64,000 bases of DNA from AP-15 sp963833745 (GCA_963833745.1 CAWHZD010000004.1:992001-1056000), one strand, 5' to 3'. Numbered from the stretch's first letter, positions 44,343-54,225 are shown. Notes: generated by a model not told the origin, from the letters alone. Program-made: numbers and translations.

Positions 44343-45635
44343 ATGGGGTTGGCCTTCTACGGGCGCGCCACCAGGAATTTCCTCGGCCTGCTGTGCCTGA
44401 TGCACTTCGTCCTGTTTCTCGACCGCATCAACCTGGCGGCCGCGGCGACAACGATACAAAAGGACCTTGGCCTCAGCAATATCGCGCTCGGTCTCGCCTT
44501 CTCGGCTTTCAACTACTCCTACGCGCCGTTCCAGATGGTCGGGGGCTGGTTTGCCGACCGCTTCGGCGCGCGGCGCACCTTGACGGTCTGCGGACTGGCG
44601 TGGTCGATCACGACAATCGCGACCGCCGCGGTGAACGGGCTCGGTTCGCTGGCCACCCTGCGCTTTGTGCTCGGCATGGGTGAGGGTGCGACCTTGCCGG
44701 CGGCAACGCGTGCGTTGTCCAATTGGACCCCGCTCGCCACGCGCGGCACGGCGATCGGTATCACCCACGCCGCCGGCCGCGTCGGTTCGGCGATTACGGC
44801 GCCGGTGGTCGCCTTTCTGATTATCTGGTTTTCCTGGCGTTTTTCATTCGTCGCGCTCGGTATCGTGTCGCTGGTTTGGGCGGCCCTGTGGTGGCGGTAT
44901 TTCCATGAGGATCCGCGCGAGCATCCCGGCATCACCAGCGCGGAATTGGCCGCATTATCGGCCGCCGATCCCGGAAGGGAGATCGCTTACGGCCCGGTGC
45001 CGTGGCGTCGCCTCATCTCGCGCATGACGCCGATGATGATCATCTACTTTTGCCAGGGCTGGACCGCCTGGCTGTTTGCGACCTGGATGCCGTCACTGTT
45101 GCAAAAGAATTATGGCGTCGATCTTAAGAAATCGGCATTCCTATACATGGCGATGCTGTTCTGCGGGTTTCTCGCCGAGCTGCTCGGCGGCGTGCTCACC
45201 GACTATCTGCTGCGCCGTACCCGGAGCGTGGTGATCGCGCGCGCGAGGCTGATCGCCGTCAGCTGGGTTCTCACCATAATGGCGCTGCTGCCGGCGATCC
45301 TTGTTCACAATCTCTATGTCGGGGTGGCGGGCTTTACGCTTACGTTGTTCTTCATGGGGATAGCGGGTGCGCCGCTGTGGACCGCGGCGATCGACATCGC
45401 GCCGGCTTACGCCGGCACCGCCAGCGCGTTGATGAATGCCGCGGGCGCCGTCGCCGGGATGTTGTCGCCGGCCGCATTCGGCGTGATTCTCCAGCTGACC
45501 GGGAGCTGGACGCTGCCGTTCGCGGTCTCCGTCGGTCTGTTGCTGTTCGCCATCGTCGTGACCTTTTGGATCCGGCCAGACCGCCCGATCGAGGCCGTTC
45601 CGCCCCTCGGCAAATTGGCGGTGGCAGGGGAGTAG
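44343..45635 (+). CDS. MFS transporter, ACS (anion:cation symporter) family
   Basis: ATG at 44343 after GGAAGGAGAGGGCATC. The 430 residues have 12 membrane helices. RNFLGLLCLMHFVLFLDRIN is helix 1 with the D-R-I/V-N motif of ACS carriers, GGWFADRFGARRTLTVCG is loop 2-3, and RFVLGMGEGATLPAATRALS contains the G-x-x-E/x motif of helix 4. Relatives import hexuronates, phthalates or tartrate with protons. It is followed 127 bp later by a second, frameshifted MFS gene. No adjacent catabolic gene reveals the substrate. Confidence 0.87.
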   Translation: MGLAFYGRATRNFLGLLCLMHFVLFLDRINLAAAATTIQKDLGLSNIALGLAFSAFNYSYAPFQMVGGWFADRFGARRTLTVCGLAWSITTIATAAVNGLGSLATLRFVLGMGEGATLPAATRALSNWTPLATRGTAIGITHAAGRVGSAITAPVVAFLIIWFSWRFSFVALGIVSLVWAALWWRYFHEDPREHPGITSAELAALSAADPGREIAYGPVPWRRLISRMTPMMIIYFCQGWTAWLFATWMPSLLQKNYGVDLKKSAFLYMAMLFCGFLAELLGGVLTDYLLRRTRSVVIARARLIAVSWVLTIMALLPAILVHNLYVGVAGFTLTLFFMGIAGAPLWTAAIDIAPAYAGTASALMNAAGAVAGMLSPAAFGVILQLTGSWTLPFAVSVGLLLFAIVVTFWIRPDRPIEAVPPLGKLAVAGE

Positions 45636-45762
45636 ACCCGGGAGCCTCTCTCCGTGGCAGTCACAGTCGTCGCCCCATTAGACGACGCTGATATGCCCGA
45701 CCCGCACTGCCATCGAGCAAAGGCCGCTGTCCAGTGTCAGCCGGGCGGGTTAATCTCTGTCC

Positions 45763-47000
45763 ATGCCTAGTTTGCGAACGGGACCACCGGCCTCTCTCTA
45801 CGTCGCCGGGCCCTTCGCCATGGGTTATACCGAGGTCTATAACTTCCTGATCCCGCTTTATGGGCTATCGCTGGGGATGAGTGCCGGCAAGATTGGCATG
45901 CTCGTCGGCGCGCGCTCGTTGCTGGCTGTGTTCTTGTCGATCCATGTTGGCGTGCTGATGGACCGTTTCGGCACTCGCCGGGTGACGTTGTTCTTCGTCT
46001 GGACGGCGATGGCCTTGGCGCCAGTCTTCCCGTTGCTACGCTCGTTTTGGCCGTTGCTGCTGTTGCAGATCGTCAATGGCGGCGCGCTGCAGTTTGCCTG
46101 GTCGGGTTCGCAGACCTTGATCGCCCAGTTGGCCGAAGGAGAAGCCGAATATCTCGGCCGGTTCAGCTTCTTTGCGCGATTTGGGACGACCGCAGCGCCG
46201 ATGATTGCCGGTGTGGCCTGGGATCTCGGCGGCGCCTGGCCCTCTTACGCGCTTGGCTTTGCTTGGGGTGTGGCGCTGACGGTTGCATTGCTGCGGGCAC
46301 CTGAGGCGCAGACTGCCACCAGCGTCGGCCGGGATCCGTATCGGCGCGTCCGGTTCCGTTTCAGCGACGTGCTCCCCCGGTTGCCGGACTATGTGCGCTG
46401 CTTTGCGCTGATGGCGATCCCGGCGGTGGCGACGACGATGGCCATCATCTTTTTACGCACCGCCACCAACGGCGTGCAGAGCTCACTCTACGTCGTTTAT
46501 TTGAAAGGGATGGGGCTGACCGGCATCTCGATCGGCGTCCTATTTGCTGCCATCGAGATAACCAGCGGCCTCGGCTCGCTGTTCGCGGGGCGGGCGATGC
46601 GGCTCGGCGATCCGCAGCGCACCATGCTGAGCGGCACCGTGGTATCGATCTTGCTGATCTGCGTGACACCGTTTACCGGCGGCATTTTCGCGCTCTTGTT
46701 TGTGGCGCAGGCCTTGCGAGGCTGGCTGCAGGGGTGGTCCAGCCGATGATGTTTTCGGTGCAAGCTAAAGCCGTCGGTCCTCACCGCCAGGGTTCGGTGG
46801 TCGGGCTGCGGCAGACCATGAACCGCCTGGCGGCGATCGTAATCCCACCAGCGATGGGTGCGATCGCCGACCATTGGGGCGCGGGCCAGAGCTTTGTGAT
46901 TCTCGGCACCCTTTTGATCGTGCTGTGCGCGCCGGTTACCTTGATCATGCGCCGGGCGGCGCGGATCGCAACAAATCAGGCAGAACCGACCGTCGGTTGA
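45763..47000 (+). pseudogene. MFS transporter with one frameshift
   Basis: ATG 45763 gives MPSLRTGPPASLYVAGPFAM and membrane helices to GWLQG at about 46730. There the GGGG run is one base short and the frame ends in WSSR-stop. The next frame continues VVQPMMFSVQAKAVGPHRQG, VVGLRQTMNRLAAIVIPPAM and AIADHWGAGQSFVILG to 47000. Restored, the protein would have about 411 residues and 12 helices. Substrate unknown. The defect sits in a homopolymer, so an assembly error is a real alternative. Confidence 0.8.
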
Positions 47001-47450
47001 CGGACTCCGCGACCCCTCATTGCTGCGGCCGAACCGTCAGCGCCGCACCCAGGCACAAAGGTCGGCAAACACGAAGGCTTCGAGATAATACCAAGCGCGG
47101 TGCGCAGTGCTCCAGCCCGAAGGCAGCGATCGCTGGCCCCATTCGGCGCTGCCCGGCGGGAACATTCACGCGATCGGCAGGGGAATACCGATGCGCCGAA
47201 AGACTTTACCCCTCTCGCGCAACCACCTCTCGCGCATTTGGCGAAACTAGTTTTTGTCGCGCTTACAGAGGAGTTTGACGAATATCTGCGCGGTATGGAA
47301 ACCGAGCGTTCTTCCTTCAAAAAAGCTGAGCGTACGATAAAGTGATTAGGCGTTGTCAAAATTTAAGAAAAACGGATCATAGGAATCGCCTCCGAGTCGG
47401 ATGTAACACCGCTCTGCGAGCATGGGCATCGGCGCCCACGAGGTGATCGA
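47001..47450. other. Intergenic region of 450 bp, no gene seen
   Basis: One frame at 47100-47345 is open but shows no family resemblance or ribosome binding site. Nothing else was recognised. Confidence 0.35.
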
Positions 47451-48438
47451 ATGAAGCGACGGGATTTTATAACGCTGATCGGCGGCACGGCGGTTTGTTG
47501 GCCGTCGGCTGCGTTCGCCCAGGACGCGGCCAAGGTCTATCGCGTCGGTCTGCTCAGTCTTGGTGCGCCGTTCGCCGCGAACAGTCCATTAGGGGCGGCT
47601 CTGATCCACGGTCTCGCCCAGGACGGCTATATCGTCGACAAAAACTTGGCATTCGAGCGTCTTGGCGCGGGCGGTCGTGTCGACCGTCTGCCGCAGCTCG
47701 TCGCCGAGCTTGTGGCCAGCAAGGTCGATGTCATCGTTACCAGCGGGTATCCATCGGCTCTCGCCGCCAAACAGGGGACGACCCTTCCGGTAGTGTCGGT
47801 CTATGCCGGTGATCCGGTCGGCACCGGACTGGTCCGCAACTTGGCGCGCCCGGGCGGCAACTTGACCGGAATCTCGGACGTCTCGGCCGAACTCGCGCCC
47901 AAGCGGCTCGAGCTGCTCAAGCAGCTTGCGCCCAATCTACGGCGGGTGGCGGTGCTGTGGAATGCCGATGATCTCGGAATGACGCTGCGTTACCGGGCGT
48001 TGCAGGCCGGTGCCAAGGCGCTCGCCGTCAGCGTCGAGCCGCTGGGCGTGCGCCAGCCCAACGATTTCGACCAGGCGTTCGGAGCGATGCATGCAGCGTG
48101 ATATGCCGGACGGAGTTGTGATGGTCACCGACTCGCTGACAATTCTAAATCGGCAGCGGGTCTTCGAGTTCGCGGCATCGCATCGCCTGCCGGCCATCTA
48201 TGAGCTCGCCTTTCTAGCCCACGACGGCGGCCTGATGGCCTACGGCCCTGACGAGGCCGAGAGTTTTGGTCGCGTGGCGTCTCTCGTTGGTAGGGTTCTC
48301 AAGGGGGCGACGCCCGCGGAGCTGCCGTTTGAGCAGCCGACGCTCTTTCGCTTCGTCGTCAACGAAAAGACAGCAAAATCGATGGGCTTCAACGTCCCGC
48401 CATCACTGCTCGCCCGCGCCGACGAGATTATCGAATGA
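47451..48438 (+). pseudogene. ABC transporter substrate-binding protein (ABC_sub_bind type), frameshifted
   Basis: ATG 47451 starts MKRRDFITLIGGTAVCWPSA and AFAQ, a twin-arginine signal peptide, then the periplasmic domain YRVGLLSLGAPF and LARPGGNLTGISDVSAELAP with KRLELLKQLAPNLRRVAVLW, characteristic of this Rhizobiales-expanded family. At about 48093 a duplicated ATGC (GATGCATGCAG) shifts the frame, and the end MPDGVVMVTDSLTILNRQRV to SLLARADEIIE lies in the next frame. Restored length is about 328, the family norm. No permease or ATPase genes accompany it, as is common for orphan members. Confidence 0.85.
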
Positions 48439-48737
48439 CTTAATCCGACATACCCCGAATTTCGGGCTGTTGTGGGCCAGGATCGTCCGTCCGGACGTCT
48501 TGGGCAACGGTAGATCGCGCACCGCATGTAGCACAGCTGGACGGCTCGACATCGCTTCATCTCCCCCGAGGAATCGAGATGATGAGGTGCCCCGGGTTTC
48601 GCCCCTCGCTCTACCCGCGAATTGCTTTTTGGTTCGAGCGCCGCGGGGCAGTGCGCCCTGTCTTTACTTTTAGTTGCCGTCCACCCCATCAATACTGAGC
48701 CGGGAGGTCCGGACGGTTGTAGGCAATAGGAGATTTT
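48439..48737. other. Intergenic stretch of 300 bp, no gene seen
   Basis: No coding resemblance. AGGAGATTTT at the right edge is the ribosome binding site of the next gene. Confidence 0.4.
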
Positions 48738-49256
48738 ATGAGGAGTACGGTTCTTGTTGTCGCAACCGAGATTTTGATCGGTATGAGTGCTTCTGCCGTA
48801 AATGCAGACCAGACGGCTGTTGCACCCCCTCAGGGTTCTGCGCTGTTGCTCGAGACCGTCGCAGACGGGGTCCAGATCTATGCCTGCGAAGCTAAAGGAA
48901 GCGGCTTTGAATGGTCATTCAGGGCACCCGAGGCAACTCTTTTCGATAAGCAGGGTCGGCAGATCGGCACTCATTTCTCCGGTCCGACGTGGAAGATGGT
49001 CGACGGGTCCGAGGTCGTCGGTACGGTCGCGGCGAAGGCCGATGCACCGGAACCGAATGCAGTTCAATGGCTCCTGCTCCGCGCTAAAAGCCATGAGGGG
49101 TCGGGCGCCCTTGCTCAGGCGGCTTTTATTCTCCGGACGAACACCAAGGGCGGACTAGCGCCCAAAACCGGTTGCGACACGAGCCATGTTTCGCAGCAAG
49201 TACGCATGCGCTATTCGGCGACTTATCAGTTCTTCAGTGCAGCAGCTAGCAAGTAA
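48738..49256 (+). CDS. DUF3455 secreted protein
   Basis: ATG 48738 after AATAGGAGATTTT. Residues 1-24 are a signal peptide (MRSTVLVVATEILIGMSASA). The mature part reads PPQGSALLLETVADGVQIYA, CEAKGSGFEWSFRAPEATLF, GRQIGTHFSGPTWKMVDGSE, VQWLLLRAKSHEGSGALAQA and GCDTSHVSQQVRMRYSATYQ, matching DUF3455 from start to end (a GVQIYxC strand, WxxxDGS and a conserved C-terminal YSAxYxF). The single pair of cysteines could form a disulfide in the periplasm. Function is unknown. The stop is 21 bp from an IS256 insertion. Confidence 0.87.
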   Translation: MRSTVLVVATEILIGMSASAVNADQTAVAPPQGSALLLETVADGVQIYACEAKGSGFEWSFRAPEATLFDKQGRQIGTHFSGPTWKMVDGSEVVGTVAAKADAPEPNAVQWLLLRAKSHEGSGALAQAAFILRTNTKGGLAPKTGCDTSHVSQQVRMRYSATYQFFSAAASK

Positions 49257-49277
49257 TATCAAATACCCCCAACTTTA

Positions 49278-49286
49278 AACGCTGTA
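49278..49286. repeat. 9-bp target duplication (AACGCTGTA), left of IS256
   Basis: AACGCTGTA is repeated at 50717-50725 immediately after the other element end. Confidence 0.93.
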
Positions 49287-49353
49287 GATCGTGTCCCAGG
49301 ACGTGGTGTAAGAGCGGCGGCAGTATCGCGCTCTCCGGCGGGGTCGGCCGGTG

Positions 49354-50553
49354 TCAGGCGGATAGGGCGGGCAGCCTGACGATAGGATCCTCGCTCAATG
49401 GAGCGATAGTTTCCAGGGTCATGTAGCGAGCGCGCTGGACCGCCCATTCATCGTTTTGTTCGAGCAGGATGGCGCCGACGAGGCGGGTGATTGCGGCCTC
49501 GTTTGGGAAGATGCCGACGACCTCGGTGCGGCGCTTGATCTCGCCGTTGAGCCGCTCCAGCGGATTGGTGCTGTGGATCTTGGGCCGGTGATCCTTGGGA
49601 AAGCTCATGAAGGCGAGGACGTCGGCTTCGGCTTGGTCCATCAGGATGGCGAGCTTGGGCACTTTGGGCCTGAGCTGATCGGCGACCTGGCGCCATTGGG
49701 CTCGGGCCATCTCGGCATCCTCCTGGGCGAAGGCGGTGGCGATGAAGGCGGCGACGACGCGGCGGCCCTGCTTGCCGGCATGGGCCAGGACGTTGCGCAT
49801 GAAGTGTACCCGGCAGCGCTGCCAGGACGCATGCAGCACCTTTGCGACCGCTGCCTTCAGCCCCTCGTGCGCATCCGAGATCACCAGCTTGACGCCGCGC
49901 AGGCCGCGCCGCGCCAGCGAGCGCAGGAAGTCGGTCCAGAAAGTCTCGGCCTCCGACGCGCCGATCGCGATGCCCAGCACCTCGCGCCGGCCATCGCCGT
50001 TGACGGCCACCGCGATGATGACGGCGACCGAGACGATACGCCCGTTCTCGCGCACCTTCAGGTAAGTCGCATCGAGCCACAGATAGGGCCACTCGCCTTC
50101 CAGCGGCCGGTTGAGAAAGGCAGCGACCTTGTCGTCGATCTCGGCGCACAGCCGGCTGACCTGGCTCTTGGACATTCCGGTCATGCCCATCGCCTGGACC
50201 AGATCGTCGACCGAACGGGTCGACACGCCGTGGACGTAAGCTTCCTGAATCACCGCCGCGAGCGCCTTCTCGGCCATCCGCCGCGGTTCCAGAAAAGCCG
50301 GGAAGTAGCAGCTCCGGCGCAGCTTGGGGATGCGCAGCTCGACCGTGCCGGCGCGCGTTTCCCACACCCGGTCGCGGTACCCGTTGCGGTGGTTGAGGCG
50401 CTCGGGATTGCGCTCGCCGTGCGCGGCGCCGGTCAAGCCCTCGACCTCCAGCTCCATCAGCCGCTGCGCCGCAAAACCCACCATCTCGCGCAGTAGCTCG
50501 GCATCCGAACTCTTCTCCAAAAGCGTGCGAAGGCTCATCATCTCGTCGGTCAT
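49354..50553 (-). CDS. IS256-family transposase
   Basis: 399 residues from ATG 50553. The N-terminal region (AAHGERNPERLNHRNGYRDR) is typical of the family (GxxxxERxxxRNGYR). The DDE domain has Asp in PYLWLDATYLKVRENGRIVS, Asp in KLVISDAHEGLKAAVAKVLH and Glu in IHSTNPLERLNGEIKRRTEV. A cysteine/histidine C-x-R-V-H-F motif (WQRCRVHFMRNVLAH) between them is also conserved. No disruption is seen and the element should be able to move. Confidence 0.96.
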   Translation of the reverse strand: MTDEMMSLRTLLEKSSDAELLREMVGFAAQRLMELEVEGLTGAAHGERNPERLNHRNGYRDRVWETRAGTVELRIPKLRRSCYFPAFLEPRRMAEKALAAVIQEAYVHGVSTRSVDDLVQAMGMTGMSKSQVSRLCAEIDDKVAAFLNRPLEGEWPYLWLDATYLKVRENGRIVSVAVIIAVAVNGDGRREVLGIAIGASEAETFWTDFLRSLARRGLRGVKLVISDAHEGLKAAVAKVLHASWQRCRVHFMRNVLAHAGKQGRRVVAAFIATAFAQEDAEMARAQWRQVADQLRPKVPKLAILMDQAEADVLAFMSFPKDHRPKIHSTNPLERLNGEIKRRTEVVGIFPNEAAITRLVGAILLEQNDEWAVQRARYMTLETIAPLSEDPIVRLPALSA

Positions 50554-50624
50554 CGTCGGGTCCTTGGTTCGCGTTGAAGTTGGCGACCAAAACCCTACCG
50601 AAGACCCGCGATGACCGCCGCTAT

Positions 50625-50684
50625 GGATAAGTAGCCCGCCGCCGCCTGAACTCGTGGCGGTCCACGGCGGCGGGCTACTTATCC
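50625..50684. repeat. Perfect 20-bp inverted repeat upstream of the IS256 transposase
   Basis: GGATAAGTAGCCCGCCGCCG at 50625-50644 is exactly complementary to 50665-50684, with a 20-nt loop. It lies between the transposase start and the right terminal repeat. Such a stem could block read-through transcription from outside the element or hide the start site. Confidence 0.9.
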
Positions 50685-50716
50685 ACAGCTCCTACACCAC
50701 TCCAAGGGACACGACC

Positions 50717-50725
50717 AACGCTGTA
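50717..50725. repeat. 9-bp target duplication (AACGCTGTA), right of IS256
   Basis: Direct repeat of 49278-49286. Confidence 0.93.
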
Positions 50726-51192
50726 ACTGGGACGACCTCGCGCTCGGGTCGTCATTCTACCGCTCGGCATTTATTCTTCGTTTCTGCGTCTTTTGAGCGA
50801 GCACCGTGGCTACGGTGACGGGATCTTGCGGATCGGTTTCTTGGTTCCTCAAGTCCTTTCTAAATTTAGCGAATCTCATTTCGATTTGGTGAACGGACCA
50901 AACCTCAGGAGCAGGACGCCTTGCTTATATTAGTCGGCCGGCGGGGATGTCCGAAACCAATGGCCTCGTTGACTGGCGGTTTCATCGTGCACAGTGCTTC
51001 AGTCGCTTGGCACGCTCTACACGGTCGCAATCCCGCGAAATCCGAACCTGAAATTACGGCATAAGCGCAGATCGCGAAGGTCTACGGAGTTCCCGTTGGT
51101 GACCGTCAACCTCTCGCCCACGAGCATATTTCCCGCACTGCGTTGCGGAGCAAAGCGCCGCGCTGGTTTCCCCAGAAAAGAGAGCTGTCGTT
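50726..51192. other. Intergenic region of about 470 bp, no gene seen
   Basis: Somewhat AT-richer than the surroundings at 50840-50900, with no protein resemblance in any frame. Confidence 0.35.
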
Positions 51193-51816
51193 TTAGATCA
51201 AGCGTAAACCGGCCGCCTCCGGTCCCTTCCTACCGTCGATTACGTCGACTGCGACCCGCTGGCCCTCCGTCAGGCCGGCGATCCCGGCGCGGTCCAGCAC
51301 CGAGGCGTGTACAAAGATATCCTTGCCGCCCCGATCCGAGCCAATGAAGCCAAACCCCTTCATCGCGTTGTACCACTTGACCGTGCCGGCCTCCTCGACG
51401 ACGGCTCCGTCAGCCGGCGGATACAAGGAGCGCTCCGGTCGCGCGCGTCGGGGTTGCTCTTGCTGCGCGGTGCTGCTGTCGACACTCAGGATTTCGGTCA
51501 CCTGTGGCCCCTTAGACCCCGGACCGGTGCGGACCTCGAGCGTCGCGCCGGGCGGTAGGCTACCGTGGCCGCTGCGCTCGAGTACACTCACGTGCAGGAA
51601 GGCGGCGGCGGACCCATCGGCAAATTGGACGAAGCCGAACCCCTTGTCGGGGTTGTACCATTTGACGACGGCTTGGGCTGGAGGACCGGAGGGCGCGTCA
51701 AGCCTCTGGGCGCTAAATCCCGATGTCGATCCAAAACTACGCCGGGGTGGTTCGAAGTTGTCATCGTCGAAGCCATGGCGCCGGGCCGGGCGAAAATCTC
51801 TGTCTCTGCTGCTCAC
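51193..51816 (-). CDS. Double cold-shock-domain protein
   Basis: 207 residues from ATG 51816. A disordered, Arg-rich N-terminus (MSSRDRDFRPARRHGFDDDN) is followed by a first cold-shock domain (QAVVKWYNPDKGFGFVQFAD, FLHVSVLERSGHGSL). A linker follows, then a second (AGTVKWYNAMKGFGFIGSDR, DIFVHASVLDRAGIAGLTEG). The KGFGF RNP-1 and (V/L)H(V/A)S RNP-2 motifs are intact in both, except that the first domain has AAFLHVS in RNP-2. Two-domain proteins of this size are typical of Rhizobiales and bind single-stranded RNA and DNA. Cold or stationary-phase control is likely but not shown. Confidence 0.92.
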   Translation of the reverse strand: MSSRDRDFRPARRHGFDDDNFEPPRRSFGSTSGFSAQRLDAPSGPPAQAVVKWYNPDKGFGFVQFADGSAAAFLHVSVLERSGHGSLPPGATLEVRTGPGSKGPQVTEILSVDSSTAQQEQPRRARPERSLYPPADGAVVEEAGTVKWYNAMKGFGFIGSDRGGKDIFVHASVLDRAGIAGLTEGQRVAVDVIDGRKGPEAAGLRLI

Positions 51817-52092
51817 TTGAGTTCCTGGGGTGGTGGAATGCTCCCACTCTGAAATGAGGCCAAGTGATCGTCAACGCATTCGATGCCGCTGGCGGTGGAC
51901 TTGCGGCGGGCACCGGGGCGACATTTTGAGCGGGCTCTACAAGGATTGGTACATAGCAGACGTTCTGGAACATGGGAGCGCCGATCATTTCCAAAATATC
52001 GTAGAGAAGTACGAATGGTTATGATTAACGAATTGAAAGCGAACGGCGCTCTACTACATGAAACCCATTCAACGTGGTGAGGGCAGAAGATT

Positions 52093-52593
52093 ATGACCGA
52101 TGACAGCAGTACGCAGAGGGTTAATCCGAGCTTGGTTGCGGAGATCGTCAGTAATTATGTCGCGAAAAATAGCATCGGCATCAATCAGATCGGCGACCTG
52201 ATTTCCACGGTGCATCGCACACTCAATGGCCTCGGCGAAAGCGGATCTGCGCTTGTGTCGGGGCCGCTGGTGCCGACGGTGCCGATCCGGCGATCGGTGC
52301 AGCCCGACTACGTCGTGTGCCTTGACTGCGGGTTTCGCGGCCTAACCCTGCGCCGGCATCTCCGCACCGCGCACGGGCTCGAACCGGTAGCTTATCGCGC
52401 CCGCTGGAAATTGTCGCCCGATCACGCGTTGGTTGCGCCGGTCTATTCGGAGCGGCGTTCGACGATGGCGAAGGCGATTGGTCTTGGTCGAAAAGCGCAG
52501 GACGTCGCCGTTTCGACGCCGGCTCCTGAGGTGATCGCATCGCCTCCCGCACAGCGGCGTGGCCGCAAACCGCGCGCGGCGGTCGCGGAGTAG
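52093..52593 (+). CDS. MucR/Ros-family zinc-finger transcriptional regulator
   Basis: ATG 52093 (MTDDSSTQRVNPSLVAEIVS) starts a 166-residue protein with the helical N-terminal oligomerisation region of MucR. The zinc finger C76-x2-C79-x9-H89-x4-H94 lies within VCLDCGFRGLTLRRHLRTAH, and YRARWKLSPDHALVAPVYSE is the hallmark that follows it. The tail is Ala/Arg-rich with an AT-hook-like RRGRKPR motif. MucR/Ros proteins are global silencers of AT-rich, often virulence or exopolysaccharide genes in Rhizobiales. The gene is divergent from the cold-shock gene. Confidence 0.93.
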   Translation: MTDDSSTQRVNPSLVAEIVSNYVAKNSIGINQIGDLISTVHRTLNGLGESGSALVSGPLVPTVPIRRSVQPDYVVCLDCGFRGLTLRRHLRTAHGLEPVAYRARWKLSPDHALVAPVYSERRSTMAKAIGLGRKAQDVAVSTPAPEVIASPPAQRRGRKPRAAVAE

Positions 52594-52761
52594 CTCGGTT
52601 GCGGCGGTCATAGAGCGCCTCCCGACCCGGCGCCGGCAAGGCTTCCGGCGCTTGCAGCGGTGGCAAAGCCGGATGGGTCGAGGAATTTGATTCCGTGATG
52701 CCCGTTGCGGCGGGTCCCGAACCTATGAGCACGGTGCCCTGCAAAAATTCTTCGCAGGCTG

Positions 52762-54225
52762 TTACCGTGGTTGGCCTTGCTTGTGTTGGCGGCGGCGGCG
52801 CCGGCGCTCGATATGCTGGCTCCAGGCGGCGGTGCGATCGCGGATAAAGTCGGTCAACTCAGCCGCCGATGTCAGCACCGGCGAACTCTCCGCGTAAAAG
52901 CCCTTCTCGTTGCGGATCGGCAGGGCCGCGACCTTCGCCGCATGGATGCGGTCGATTTTCGACGGCGAGGAGGCGTTCGGATAGGGGCCGGCCGCAACCG
53001 GTATCGCGACCCCTTCGAGCGGATCGTCGTTGCGTGGCTGCGCCAGGGTCAAGACATCGGCTAGCGAAGCCGCCGCCCGGTCGCGGTTGGTCAGCGGATC
53101 GGTGCCCCAGCGCTCGGCGATCGTCGTTAACACAGAAGTATGGTCGATCCGGCCTTGCGCGGCGCGAAACACCGTGCCCGCCGGGATCAGCGGCGAGACC
53201 AGCACCGCCGGCACGCGCAGGCCGAACCGGGTGAAGTCGAACCCGAATTCGCCAACCGTGCCGTCGCCGGGCGGTACCGCGTCGGTTGGCGGGGCCACAT
53301 GGTCGTAGCAGCCGCCATGCTCGTCATAGGTGACGATCAGTAGGGTGGAGTTCCAGTTCGGACTGTTGCGCAGCGCGTAATAGACGTCGTGGATCAATTG
53401 CTCGCCGGCGGCGACGTTGTAATTCGGGTGCTGGCTGTTGCCGCTTGCGTCCCAACTTGGTTCGAGAAATGTGTAGGCCGGCAGCGCGCCGGAGCTCGAC
53501 CGCTCCTGGAAGTCGCGAAAGTGACCGAAATGACTTTCGTCGGCGTCCTGCGTATCCGGGTAGTCGAGGCGGGTCAGCGGGTCGCGGTTGTAGCCATAAA
53601 TTGCCCAATCGATGTTCTTGTCTGACAGCCGGCCAAAAATGCTGGGGCAGGTGAAAACCTTGATGTGGTCGTCGAGATGGCCTTGCGAAGTCCCGGCGAG
53701 CGCAAACGCCCGGTTGGGCAACGTCTCGGTCGGCACCGAGGCGAACCAGGCGTCACAGACGGCAAAGCCTCTGGCGAGCCCGGACAGGATCGGCAACAGC
53801 TCGGGCGTGTACATGCCCATGATTTGTGAGGCCTCGGTGCCGGGGAGCGTGTCGCTGTAATGCATGGCGAGATCGGAGGCGATCGCGGATTTGAAATTGA
53901 GGACAAACCCCTTGTTGTCGGGGACGTCCCCCGTCCCGGGATCGTCGTTCGAATAGAGCTGGTAATTGGTGTTCTGAAACCCCTCGCCGGGGTCGGCGCC
54001 CGGCATCAGGTAGCAATTCGAGCCCTCGGCCTGGATCTTGTAGACCTTGATCTGGCGGCTGAGGTCGTCCGGGTTCCACTCCTCGCCGGTCAGCCCGTCG
54101 AAATCCTGCCCGGATGGCGAGCGGTTGCCGCTGTCGGCGTACAAGAAGCCGAGCATGTGGTCAAAGGACCGATTTTCCAGCATCAGATGAACGATGTGGT
54201 CGATCCGACTCAGCTGGTTCACCAT
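52762..54225 (-). CDS. Phosphoesterase family protein (phospholipase C/acid phosphatase type)
   Basis: I prefer ATG at 54223-54225 (MVNQLSRIDHIVHLMLENRS) over an upstream in-frame start, because the family begins with IxHIVVLMxENRSFDHxxG. The 487-residue protein has the expected metal and nucleophile motifs: ENRSFDHMLGF at the start, RGFAVCDAWFASVPTETLPN, and near the end LLIVTYDEHGGCYDHVAPPT with RVPAVLVSPLIPAGTVFRAA and DHTSVLTTIAERWG. No signal peptide is obvious, although many relatives are secreted by Tat. The Arg-rich C-terminus is unusual. It should hydrolyse phosphate esters or phospholipids. Confidence 0.85.
   Translation of the reverse strand: MVNQLSRIDHIVHLMLENRSFDHMLGFLYADSGNRSPSGQDFDGLTGEEWNPDDLSRQIKVYKIQAEGSNCYLMPGADPGEGFQNTNYQLYSNDDPGTGDVPDNKGFVLNFKSAIASDLAMHYSDTLPGTEASQIMGMYTPELLPILSGLARGFAVCDAWFASVPTETLPNRAFALAGTSQGHLDDHIKVFTCPSIFGRLSDKNIDWAIYGYNRDPLTRLDYPDTQDADESHFGHFRDFQERSSSGALPAYTFLEPSWDASGNSQHPNYNVAAGEQLIHDVYYALRNSPNWNSTLLIVTYDEHGGCYDHVAPPTDAVPPGDGTVGEFGFDFTRFGLRVPAVLVSPLIPAGTVFRAAQGRIDHTSVLTTIAERWGTDPLTNRDRAAASLADVLTLAQPRNDDPLEGVAIPVAAGPYPNASSPSKIDRIHAAKVAALPIRNEKGFYAESSPVLTSAAELTDFIRDRTAAWSQHIERRRRRRQHKQGQPR

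Larger units (their letters stand above)
49287..50716 (-). mobile_element. IS256-family element, complete (1430 bp)
   Basis: Imperfect terminal repeats start GATCGTGTCCC on the left and GGTCGTGTCCC inwards from the right, and share GTGGTGTA a few bases further in. A perfect 9-bp direct repeat AACGCTGTA flanks the element. IS256 elements make 8-9 bp duplications, so this is a fresh, intact insertion. Confidence 0.95.

Noticed and set aside
47100..47345. An 81-codon plus-strand ORF
   Set aside because: No ribosome binding site, no resemblance, composition like non-coding DNA.
49456..50496. A 346-codon plus-strand ORF in IS256
   Set aside because: Antisense shadow of the IS256 transposase.
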